A stretch of 64,000 nt of DNA from Pomphorhynchus laevis (taxonomy: Eukaryota; Acanthocephala; Palaeacanthocephala; Echinorhynchida; Pomphorhynchidae), in assembly GCA_012934845.2 (NCBI GenBank), contig WNNJ02002305.1:1-64000 (forward strand), given 5' to 3'. Positions 41,128-49,020 of the stretch are shown in pieces. The notes beneath the pieces are model-generated. The model was not told the DNA's origin and did no database searches. It was given only the letters and a program-made list of their open reading frames with translations. Position 1 is the first letter of the stretch. Every line of letters begins with the position of its first letter. The translations under genes and the position numbers were made by a program.

Positions 41128-44109
41128 TCAAGCACATTGTCCCGACATATTACTCAACGGAGTGCAGCGGACTTGTAATGATGCTGCTCTTGCTAGCGCT
41201 AGTCCCGTTTTGATCCTCAAATCACGCATGCATTCGTTGTATGGCCGAGTAGATTTTATAGATTGACGCCTGCATATTTGTCGTAGCACCTTTGAAGCTA
41301 TTTCACCAGCTCCACCGTTAGCTGCAAAAATTATAGGAAAAAAACAAGCTCTTTCAAATCGTGATATACGTTCACCGTATTTTCCGATTTTCCTTTGTTC
41401 GTGGTAGTGAAAGTGATTTTGTGGCATTGATGTTGAGTAGGACGAAGCAAGGTGATTGTAAACGCAAATGTCCAATAGGGACCGCTCCGAAATACTAAAC
41501 AACCCATAGCAAGAAATATCTACTCTAGCGTTATGTTCCCTGGCTGTCGAATTTGTTGCGAATGTTACTCCGTCTGGAAGCGGTTGCAGTGTAGGTTCAA
41601 GAGAAACGGGGTCGCAAATCCCTTTTAGCTCTTTTGCAATTAGATCCCGAAGGAAGTTGTGTCGTATTATTGGCATACCACCGACCTTACATGAAAGAGA
41701 GTGACGGAGCTCAAACTTTGAACCGCATAAACATTGATCTGGTTGTTTCGGAGGCGTCCAACCATATCTTGTCGCTAGAGCGTCTTGAAATTGGAGCTTT
41801 GAGAGTCGATAACCATATGCTTCCATCGGTTTTGCAGACAACCATGTTGACGCACCACACGTAGCAGCAAATTTTAAAGCTTTTATAATATTGCTATCTT
41901 CCAATGTTTGTAATTTAATATTCCAAAAATTATTTCGTTGATTGTGAATATCCAAAGCGATTTGTTGCTGCTGTTGGGCCAACAAGGGGCCAAATGATGC
42001 ATTGATCAGCGGTTGACACATTCGGCGCGAATTTTCGAATTCCAGATCAGATCCATCTTGAGGCAGAAAAATTCCCAAACCACCATACCGCAAAGGGATA
42101 TTTAATATTGTTTTAAATCGATCTATATCGACGACGCCAGTTATCTTGGGAACAAGGCAGGATACTATGATTTTCGACAAGTTTGCGAATGCTTCTGAAT
42201 AGACATGTATAGTTCGTTGTATGAAGTTCCAGCTGTGTTGTAGTGCTTGAGTCAGAGCGACGTAAGCCAAGTGAGGATCTTCGTCGGCTACTAGTATCAA
42301 CCTCTCTATGCAAGTAGACCATTCATCTATTTTCCTTTTTATAAACATATTTGTATATGATTTTGTACCAATAGCTGAACCCAGTATCTCAATTCCATCA
42401 GTATTAATGCATAGGTTAGATTCTACGAAAATCGACCGGGCAACGCTAAGTATCTTATCGTGTACCAACATTCGGCACTTTTCTTCATTAAGATAAAATC
42501 CAAAATCAGGACCGACTCGACGCACAGTATCCCAAATCGTCTTAAGGTCCTTCACACTTCCGATAATGTTAGAGTCATCCGCATACCAGCGATGTACAGT
42601 ATTCGGGGCAGCCTTTGAAAGAACATTAATCAAGGGAAGAGACGCCGCGGCAAACGCAATCATGGAAAGCGGGTCACCTTGAGTGAATCCCTCTGATGAT
42701 TCTAAAAAATCATTGTCGACAGTCAGTATATTAGGGCATTTGTAGATATTTCGTAGTATAGTGGATAAAGAAGGACATATGAACTCTACATTGTTCAAAG
42801 CGACTAAACGATTTATGCGATTAAAAGCGTTGGATGCATCTAGTTGTAATATGCACAAGTCATCGCTACTATCAAAGAGTTCTCTTGTGGAATGAATTGC
42901 CATCTCAATACCACATCGTTGGCCAGAGCATAATTGAACACAACCAGCCACTTTCTGGATATCTTCCGAAATTCTTTTCGCCACAACTTTGCCTACTATT
43001 CTTCGAGAGACTTCACCTACTCCAATCGGTCGTACTCCTGGATTTTTATCTAGTGGAATTAGACGGCTTACTGTAAAGGCCTCAATGTCGCCGGGATTCA
43101 ATTCGATGGTCGCTATAGTTATTGCGAAGTTGGCTAAGGATTCAGCAAGCCCATTAGAACTTTGACCAAAAGAGCATATCATACTCTTCCATGAAGATGC
43201 ATTTACTCCAGAAGGCCCTGCTGCACCACGTGTAGATCTAGCGGCAGAACGAATATCTTCAGCATCTATTTTTAGGAAGCGAACAGGATGATGATCAGCA
43301 ATGTTATCCAGTGGAGCTCTGAGTAAGACGTGTTTATTCGCAGGAATTGAATCAGGATGTAATTCCAACAATTTCTCCTTTACTGATTGACCGCTTGGCA
43401 AAGTGTCTTTAAGTCTGAACACCTGGTGCGATTTATTGGGATCTTTTAGTACTTGAATTGCGGCGTGTGTTTTTCCCGTTGTTAACAGTTTACTAAATAA
43501 GTTTATCCAGTTTTGATTCTTTTTTATTATTGGTAAACGATCGCGTGCCTCAGATTGAAGAATTCTTCCCTCAACTAGTAGTTCGGATATTCGGTTCTCT
43601 TTCCAGAGTAATATTCGTCTTGTAAGTATTGATCTTATTGCGCTAGTCTTCCTTGTTGTTGTTTTTTGAAGCATAAGTTGACATATAACGGTTATCTTCA
43701 TCAGGAGATACCTCATTTTAGAGTGATCAGAGTTAATTGCGGAGTAACATTCCGATAGTATGTCTATGAAACTTGAACTTGTGTTGCATTTTGGTAAGTT
43801 GAACAAGTTAGGTATCCACTTTACAACTTCATAGTATGTAGATTCAATGATCGATGCGTGCTGCGCTATGTTATTTGATGTTTCGATTATGTTTGTGTTA
43901 ACCGATCCATTACAAGTTGAATTATCGATTAAACATGATTGTTTAACCACATTGTCAACTACATACAGAGAAGCGGTATTTCCACAATTTCGTGCTGAAC
44001 AGTTGACGCAAGGTTGTTTTAGACGGGCACATTTGCATGACTTACAAACAGCAGCTTGACCGTTGGAGGAACAACATTTTGAAATACCTGCAGGAATTCC
44101 TTTCGGCAT
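41128..44109 (-). CDS. Family A retrotransposon polyprotein, intact: Cys cluster-RT-CCHC-RLE
   Basis: ATG 44109 (MPKGIPAGIS), 993 residues. Residues 12-43 form a Cys cluster (CCSSNGQ, CKSCKCARLKQPCVNC) resembling CXC-type zinc clusters, not the usual C2H2 fingers of R2. RT: LIPLDKNPGVRPIGVGEVSRR (from 350), catalytic Asp423 in LQLDASNAFNRINR, GFTQGDPLSM at 474-483, YADD at 509-512. CCHC knuckle 793-807 (C-X-C-X7-H-X3-C). C-terminal restriction-like endonuclease: RHN 816-818, Glu838, Asp864 in ARVDIS, Asp880 in LLDICVYN. This order (one ORF, C-terminal CCHC and RLE) is that of the R2 group, which nicks DNA and primes cDNA at the nick. All key residues appear intact, so the copy could be active. 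Clade within the group is unassigned. Confidence 0.9.
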   Translation of the reverse strand: MPKGIPAGISKCCSSNGQAAVCKSCKCARLKQPCVNCSARNCGNTASLYVVDNVVKQSCLIDNSTCNGSVNTNIIETSNNIAQHASIIESTYYEVVKWIPNLFNLPKCNTSSSFIDILSECYSAINSDHSKMRYLLMKITVICQLMLQKTTTRKTSAIRSILTRRILLWKENRISELLVEGRILQSEARDRLPIIKKNQNWINLFSKLLTTGKTHAAIQVLKDPNKSHQVFRLKDTLPSGQSVKEKLLELHPDSIPANKHVLLRAPLDNIADHHPVRFLKIDAEDIRSAARSTRGAAGPSGVNASSWKSMICSFGQSSNGLAESLANFAITIATIELNPGDIEAFTVSRLIPLDKNPGVRPIGVGEVSRRIVGKVVAKRISEDIQKVAGCVQLCSGQRCGIEMAIHSTRELFDSSDDLCILQLDASNAFNRINRLVALNNVEFICPSLSTILRNIYKCPNILTVDNDFLESSEGFTQGDPLSMIAFAAASLPLINVLSKAAPNTVHRWYADDSNIIGSVKDLKTIWDTVRRVGPDFGFYLNEEKCRMLVHDKILSVARSIFVESNLCINTDGIEILGSAIGTKSYTNMFIKRKIDEWSTCIERLILVADEDPHLAYVALTQALQHSWNFIQRTIHVYSEAFANLSKIIVSCLVPKITGVVDIDRFKTILNIPLRYGGLGIFLPQDGSDLEFENSRRMCQPLINASFGPLLAQQQQQIALDIHNQRNNFWNIKLQTLEDSNIIKALKFAATCGASTWLSAKPMEAYGYRLSKLQFQDALATRYGWTPPKQPDQCLCGSKFELRHSLSCKVGGMPIIRHNFLRDLIAKELKGICDPVSLEPTLQPLPDGVTFATNSTAREHNARVDISCYGLFSISERSLLDICVYNHLASSYSTSMPQNHFHYHEQRKIGKYGERISRFERACFFPIIFAANGGAGEIASKVLRQICRRQSIKSTRPYNECMRDLRIKTGLALARAASLQVRCTPLSNMSGQCA

Positions 44110-44134
44110 AATTTGTGTTGGATATAATTGTTGT

Positions 44135-44260
44135 ATTGTATGTTATTTTATTGTAATTTGATCTTTTTGAGTTGCCGATTGTAGAATTTTGTATATTATT
44201 TATTGTAATTTGTGTATTTACTTTAGATCTCAAACTTTTTTAGATCTCAAACTTTTTTAA
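44135..44260 (-). promoter_or_regulatory. 5' leader of family A element with tandem SL1-like unit
   Basis: In element sense AAAAAAGTTTGAGATCT occurs twice in tandem at the extreme 5' end (44222-44258). ATAAAATAACATACAAT (44135-44151) and a diverged copy (44188-44208) follow. The first motif is shared with element N and the second with N and B2. Confidence 0.65.
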
Positions 44261-44280
44261 GCTTGTATGTTATAATAATA

Positions 44281-44592
44281 ATATTAAATATGCCTTGTCT
44301 GCGATATATCCGTGACAAGCGAGATCGCTCTCTTGTTTGGAAAATTCTGCACACTAAAAATCATCCACTGTCACATCTACTGCAACTGAGAGGTCAACCT
44401 TCTCTTCGCGGACACCCCCTGATGCTGAAAACACAAAGGTACATGCATGCAGTTTCCTGCTTTGCCAAACGAGTCGTACGATCTTGGAATTCGCTTCAGA
44501 GTGCGACCGTTTTGTCGTCTACTGCTTCAAGTTTTTGCGCCCTACTGGATGATGACCCTTCCTTCTCAAGACAACGGTGGGATTTTCAGTAG
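44281..44592 (+). pseudogene. Family C 'H' ORF2, C-terminal part after the nested insertion
   Basis: MPCLRYIRDKRDRSLVWKILHTKNHPLSHLLQLRGQ... runs on from QIL at 36779. It ends RQRWDFQ at 44592. The copy at 62503-63114 has the two parts joined (LQILNMPCLRYIRDKRDL) and differs at only a handful of residues. Confidence 0.85.
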
Positions 44593-44699
44593 TTTATCTG
44601 ATGAGGGAGGGACAAAACGACTCTTATTCTTTTTATTCTTTTTATTTTGTGAAGCAACTTGTAAAGAGCCTCGGCTCAATTCGTTGTCAATTAATAATA

Positions 44700-45033
44700 A
44701 TAATAATTTTAAACCTTGGGATGCAAACTTCTCCCTTTTTTAAGAATTAATAATTCATCAAACTTGTTTGAAAATAAGAAAAAATAATAGTAAAGTCGTA
44801 ACCAATAATACATAGTTTCAGTATTTCTGCCAGAGGTCATATTACCGGGAAAACAATGTCCACAGGTGAACAATAACATGTCAGTAGAACAAATTAAATC
44901 AGCTAACTGAGTATACGTATTTAATATAATTATAAAATAAACAGCACATAATAATGCTAAATTAAAATTTAATAATTAAATAATAAAATTAATAATTGTT
45001 TTTAGATTTTCTATAATTTATATCAAGTTAAAA
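44700..45033 (-). repeat. Dispersed repeat R
   Basis: It is the reverse complement of 62040-62395. It lacks about 11 bases (AGTGTAAACAC) next to the family C tail that the other copy keeps. Confidence 0.85.
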
Positions 45034-45049
45034 TAAAAAATTGAAATTT

Positions 45050-45839
45050 TTTTACGACATCGGCATTTCTGCCTCCAACTGTCTTTCTTCTATCTACAAA
45101 CGTCTCTCCAATCTCCATCTCGTTCTAAACCCCGAAAAGTCCAAAATAATGTGGATCCTTCCCCGTAAACCAAACATATCTCCTCCCACTGTATATTTTG
45201 CCTCATCGATCATCCCCATAGTCCACAATCTCACTTTCTTAGGCTTCCATTTCGATGATCACCTTTCCCTTAAACCCTTCGTCCGTGACAAGGTCCGCTC
45301 GTCTAACTTAATTCTTCGTGACATCCGCCGTATCCGCCCCCTTATCGACTTCCGTTCTTGTATGTCTCTTCTTTCATCGCTTCTTTTCCCTAAAATCGAT
45401 TACTGCCTTAGCCTTTTCGCCAATTCTCCAAAATTCATCATCCTACCACTTAAAACGAATAATCAACACCGCCGTTCGAGTGCTCTTTCGTCTCCGTCGC
45501 TTCGACCACACATCCATATATTTTGCCCAACTCTCCTGGCCCACCATCCACATCCGCATCAAACTCCGCCTTCTTCTCGTTACCTTTCGTCTCATCGCTG
45601 TCGGCTCCCCATCGTTCATCAACCTTCCTTTCTTAGACGATACTCGCCCCACCTCGATATCGCTTCGTTCCTGTCATACCCTCTTACTCCACGTTTCTAA
45701 TTACTCCAACAACTATGGTCTTCGATTTTTCCTCATCGCCGCCTCATTCGCCTGGAATCAACTCCCTCTCGATGTCCGCAGCGCCCCCTCCTTAATCACA
45801 TTAAAACACCTTCTCCGTTCACACCTTCTCGACACCTGA
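45050..45839 (+). pseudogene. Family B2 ORF2 C-terminal fragment
   Basis: IGISASNCLSSIYKRLSNLHLVLNPEKSKIMWILPRKP, LTFLGFHFDDHLSLKPFVRDKVRSSNLILRDIRRIRP and FPKIDYCLSLFANSP in the first frame. After a frame change near 45450 follow NTAVRVLFRLRRFDHTSIYFAQLSWPTIHIR and LLRSHLLDT to the stop at 45839. It is the region after the YADD motif, without catalytic residues. Confidence 0.8.
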
Positions 45840-45867
45840 TTCACAGTTTTGTTTAACAAAAAAAGTT

Positions 45868-45907
45868 CGACTTACTCATTTCTCTTTATCGAGAAATGAG
45901 TAAGTCG
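45868..45907. repeat. 17 bp inverted repeat at the broken end of B2b
   Basis: Arms 45868-45884 and 45891-45907 are perfect complements around a 6-base loop. The right arm is B2 coding sequence (NDLLISR region); the left arm is its fold-back copy. Confidence 0.85.
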
Positions 45908-47648
45908 TTGTACACTTTTATGCATGCGGTTTCTGTCGAGTGATTAGAGCGGAAAGCAGATTGGAAAGGAGGGTACAGATTGGATGAGTTGAGATAAGCG
46001 TTGATTTGTATTAAGATGAGGCGTTCTAAGAGCTTAGAAGGAGTACGGAGTAGTGAAATGAGGCGATATCTAGAAGGATGGGAGGGGTCGAGCGATTGTT
46101 TCTTAAGGAGGGGACGAACGATTGCGGATTTCCAGTGTGAAGGGAAGATACGACTGCGGATGGACGAGTTAAACAAGGTTGTGAGAAATGGGGATATCGA
46201 TGAGCATATAGATTTTAATATCTGAGTAGGCGGGGGATCGGCAGGTGAGGTTTTGTTAGAAAAAACATGAGGACATAAGATACTTCTGTAGGTGATACAG
46301 GGAGAAGATGAAAGAGTTCAGGAAGGATGAGAGTAGACTGGGCAGAGTGGAATAGGATGGAGACCGGGGTGTGAGAGAGCAGCGTGGATACTTTAGTCTG
46401 GAGAAATGACGAATAATCATTAGCATTGATGTTGCAAGGCGTAGAGGAACGAGCCAGGATTGAGTTAAAAGTATGCCAGAGAGTCTTAGAGTTGAATGAA
46501 GTGATGATTTTATGCTGCCAGAAGGAGTTGCATTTGGTACGTAGTAGGTTGAGATGAGACCGGCGAAGAGCAAGATAGGAATCACGGAAAGACGGAGTGA
46601 TCGAGCGGAAATCGCGTCTGAGAGAGCGGTGATAGACTCGAAAAGCATGGCGGAGTTGACGCTTTGATAGTAGGCATTGGATGTCAAACCATGAGGCACG
46701 GTGCAAGCGACGGTGTGTGTGAGACTTGAAGGGCAAGAGAATATCGAGAGTGGATGTGAGTTCAGAGTCGAAAAGAAAGGCGAGATCGTGAGGAGATAAA
46801 TATGTTATTGTGGATAATGATATATATGATTTGAGTAAGGCAGAGCGAAGAAGGGAGAGGTCAAGATTTATCCAAGGGCGACGTAGGATTGTAGGTGTGT
46901 GAGGAGGGGTGTGGTTGCGAGCGAGATCAAGGGTGATAAGAAAGTGATCGGATAGACCAGGATCAGAGATGGACAGTGAGGTGTGGGCAGCAAAATGATC
47001 GGGGACAGCGATGATGTCGAGTGCCCCGCCAAGTATATGTGTGGGGGCAGTGGAGATTAGTTTGTAATTGTAGTTGGATAGAATGTTGATGAAGCGGATG
47101 GAATCTGTGGAAGAGGGGCGGTCTAGGCGGATATTGAAGTCGCCTAGAACGAGTGAAGGGATTGAGGACAAAGAACAATGAGAAAGGAGGTCAGCGAGTT
47201 CGGTAAAAAATAAGGCTGTAGGAGCTGATGAACCAGGACGGTATACAATGGCGAGATCTAGAGTGATCGGGTTAGAATAACGACAAGTGAGCAATTCAAA
47301 AGAGCAAGGACTGAAAGGGGGATTGATTTTGCGAAGAGACGCTGGGTGACGCGCGAATGCGACGATGCCGCCATGATTAGAGGATTTAGAAGGGCATGAG
47401 CTGAGGGGGCGGGCGGATTCGACTAGGGAGCAACCGGCAGAGAGCAGACGGCGAATGGAAAGGTCGTCGGAATCTGAGTGCCAGGATTCGGTGAGGCAGA
47501 AGAGATCGGTGGATTGCTTGGTGAATAGGTTGAGGATAAGATCGGATTTATTGAGAATAGATCTAGTGTTGAGGAGACCGAGGCGGAAACCGTGTGCTGT
47601 GGCGAAAGAGACTAGTGGAGAAGACACATAGGAGAGATGGAGCGCCAT
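45908..47648 (-). pseudogene. Family B2b ORF2: EEP endonuclease and RT N-terminus
   Basis: ATG 47648 (MALHLSYVSS). The endonuclease is identical or nearly so to B2a over about 400 residues, with Asn27, Glu54, GDFN 169-172 and SDH 233-235 all kept. A frame change occurs at about 46240-46270. The RT N-terminal part follows (NSSIRSRIFPSHWKSAIVRPLLKKQSLDPS, FQSAFRSNHSTETACIKVYNDLLISR) and stops at the fold-back. The catalytic RT palm is absent. The ORF2 start overlaps the ORF1 end by 37 bases. Confidence 0.85.
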
Positions 47649-48746
47649 CGAATTTTTGGACGGGTGTGGACAACTTGAAAATTTCCGTCTATATTTCGGA
47701 TGGAGAGTGATGTTTCGCCGTTTTCCTCGCGACGGCGTTTTTGGATGCGGGCTGAAGAGATTTGAGCGATTTCAGAAGGGGCGCGATCGGGGAAAATTCT
47801 TGTGGTTGAAGATGACATGAGTTTGAATCGTTGAGAGAGGACAGAAGACGCGTGAGAGCGATGCTTGAAAACAATTTTTAGGAGAGAGGGCTGTGAAGGA
47901 TAAGATTGAGAAGATTTGTTTAGACGGATGAATGCGACAGAAGAAATGTCCTTGAAAAAGGATGGTTTATCCGCAGGAACAATAGAGGATAGGATGGATC
48001 TGATGGCGAAAACATCGTGGTCTAGACGTGCTTGTGAAGATAAGGAGTTTGAAGGCGTGATATCAGTGACAATGACGCAACGATGGCGAGAAGGAAAGCG
48101 CTTCCGTAAAGAAGGACGACTGACTTGAGTAGTGAGATCACGATTGGAGTTGGCAGTTGATGATTTGGAGGGATTTGGTTTGACGACGGGAGACATAGAC
48201 GATAATGATAATAAAGATGGTGGCAAGCGATGTGAGGAAAGGTTATGAGTGGAAGGATTGTGGAGGTTGGTGGAGGTGATTTTGATTGATGGATGCAAGT
48301 TTTTGAGAAACAAGACGGGAAGGACGGGACGTGGGGTGTCGGGGAGTGAAAATACATAAGTTGTAACAATTTGCGGATCCGTCACTGTCTCGGTAGATTT
48401 ATCATATACTTGACAAAATCCATCTTGCTGCGATACAATTTGCGGCTCCTTCACTGTCTAAGTAGATTTATCAGAAATTTGAGAAATTCGATCATGCTGC
48501 GATGCCATTTCCAATTGCTCTAAGCGTTTTATTAACAAGTTGATTTGTTTCGCCGCACAGAATCCGCAGTAGAATGGTGGCCTGCCACAAGTTTCCTGAC
48601 CCAAAGCACAATTGTGTTACTGATGTCCAGATTTGACAGCCGCTTGCGGAGCATTCCACTTGTATGTCCCCGAGCTTGCAGGCTTTATCGTTATCAACAG
48701 AGATTACTCGCGTGGCTTTTGGTAGATTTTTCTTCTTGGCTGACAT
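47612..48746 (-). pseudogene. Family B2b ORF1: diverged PHD-like motif and RRM-like domain
   Basis: ATG 48746 opens MSAKKKNLPKATRV. A first frame to 48492 carries VECSASGCQIWTSV, the first half of the PHD-like motif; the C-G-X-C half is disturbed by a frame change. The second frame (48454-47612) carries PQIVSQQDGFCQVYDKSTETV twice in degenerate form, then NLHPSIKITSTNLHNPSTHNL, RCVIVTDITPSNSLS, ARLDHDVFAIRSILSSIV, VAFIRLNKSSQS and NGETSLSIRNIDGNFQVVHTRPKIRWRSIS. The second half is fully open to 47612. Confidence 0.8.
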
Positions 48747-48907
48747 TAACTGTAGGTTGCAATAGTTTACAATTTTTAAAGCTGCGCTCCTTGTTGTATG
48801 TTATTTATTGTGTATATTAATCTTGTATGTTATTTACCTCAAATGTAAGTAGTATATTAAGCAGCCAAGAAAGTTCAAGAAAGTTTTGTTTTGTTGTGGT
48901 CATGTAA

Positions 48908-48923
48908 GCGTGCGCCGGCACGC
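48908..48923 (+). promoter_or_regulatory. Family B 3' hairpin
   Basis: GCGTGC/GCACGC stem with loop GCCG. It belongs to the B2 copy that starts at 45036. Confidence 0.8.
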
Positions 48924-49020
48924 ATTTGCCACGTTAAAGTAAATCCTTTTTTATTATATAAATATTATAATTAAATTTTATTTTTTTATTTTTTAAAGAA
49001 AAGTTGATTTAGAGAAATTA

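Larger units (their letters stand above)
41051..44261 (-). mobile_element. Intact family A (R2-like, RLE) LINE
   Basis: It is 3211 bp. In element sense it starts CTTAAAAAAGTTTGAGATCT with a 17 bp unit repeated twice, then a leader with the shared ATAAAATAACATACAAT motif, one ORF of 993 codons, a short 3' UTR, AATAAA (41069-41074) and an A8 tail at 41051-41058. Perfect target duplications and the open frame make it the youngest LINE copy in the window. Confidence 0.92.
41037..44275. repeat. 14 bp target-site duplication flanking family A element
   Basis: CTTGTATGTTATAA is present at 41037-41050 and again at 44262-44275, with no difference. It is the 3' end of element N just before its TAA repeats. 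The length fits a target-primed insertion. Confidence 0.9.
36780..44280 (+). mobile_element. Nearly full-length family C LINE 'N', interrupted by family A
   Basis: The element starts with an A-run and AAGTTTGAGATAAAATAAC (36784-36800). It has ORF1 (36972-38065), ORF2 (38085-40951) and a 3' UTR to 41036, then GTCTTGTATGTTATAA, which is split by a family A element (41051-44261) and completed by TAATAAT at 44276-44280. Only about two frame breaks are evident, so it is young. The target duplication is ATATTAAA, in element H. Confidence 0.9.
35040..44700 (+). mobile_element. Family C LINE 'H', 5' truncated and interrupted
   Basis: The coding runs 35054-36779 and resumes at 44281-44592, with a 3' UTR and (TAA)n tail to about 44700. 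The interruption (36780-44280) is element N, itself holding a family A element. The direct repeat ATATTAAA at 36772-36779 and 44281-44288 is the probable target duplication. The shorter copy at 62400-63072 (minus) shows the uninterrupted sequence across this point. Confidence 0.9.
45855..48881 (-). mobile_element. B2b: B2 LINE with full 5' end but lost 3' half
   Basis: It holds the 5' leader (48747-48881), ORF1 (47612-48746) and ORF2 through the endonuclease into the RT (KVYNDLLISR). It then ends at a 17 bp fold-back (45868-45907) and AACAAAAAAA next to the target duplication. Loss of the 3' side with a complete 5' side is the reverse of normal LINE truncation. Confidence 0.85.
45036..48945 (+). 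mobile_element. 5'-truncated B2 LINE, interrupted by B2b
   Basis: The coding starts mid-RT (DIGISASNCLSS) at about 45050 and runs to 45838. The 3' UTR reaches 45854, is interrupted by B2b (45855-48881), and resumes at 48882-48945 with the 3' hairpin (48908-48923) and tail. The repeat AGTTTTGTTT at 45845-45854 and 48882-48891 marks the insertion. Confidence 0.9.

Noticed and set aside
44263-44592. Independent small gene starting MYVIIIILNMPCLRY
   Set aside because: It is the C-terminal end of element H ORF2 displaced by the nested insertion, as the copy at 62503-63072 shows.
45050-48881. B2 plus/minus pair as a classic twin-priming 5' inversion
   Set aside because: In twin priming the inverted 5' part lies upstream of the 3' part. 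Here it lies within the 3' UTR and is flanked by its own 10 bp duplication, so it is a separate nested insertion.
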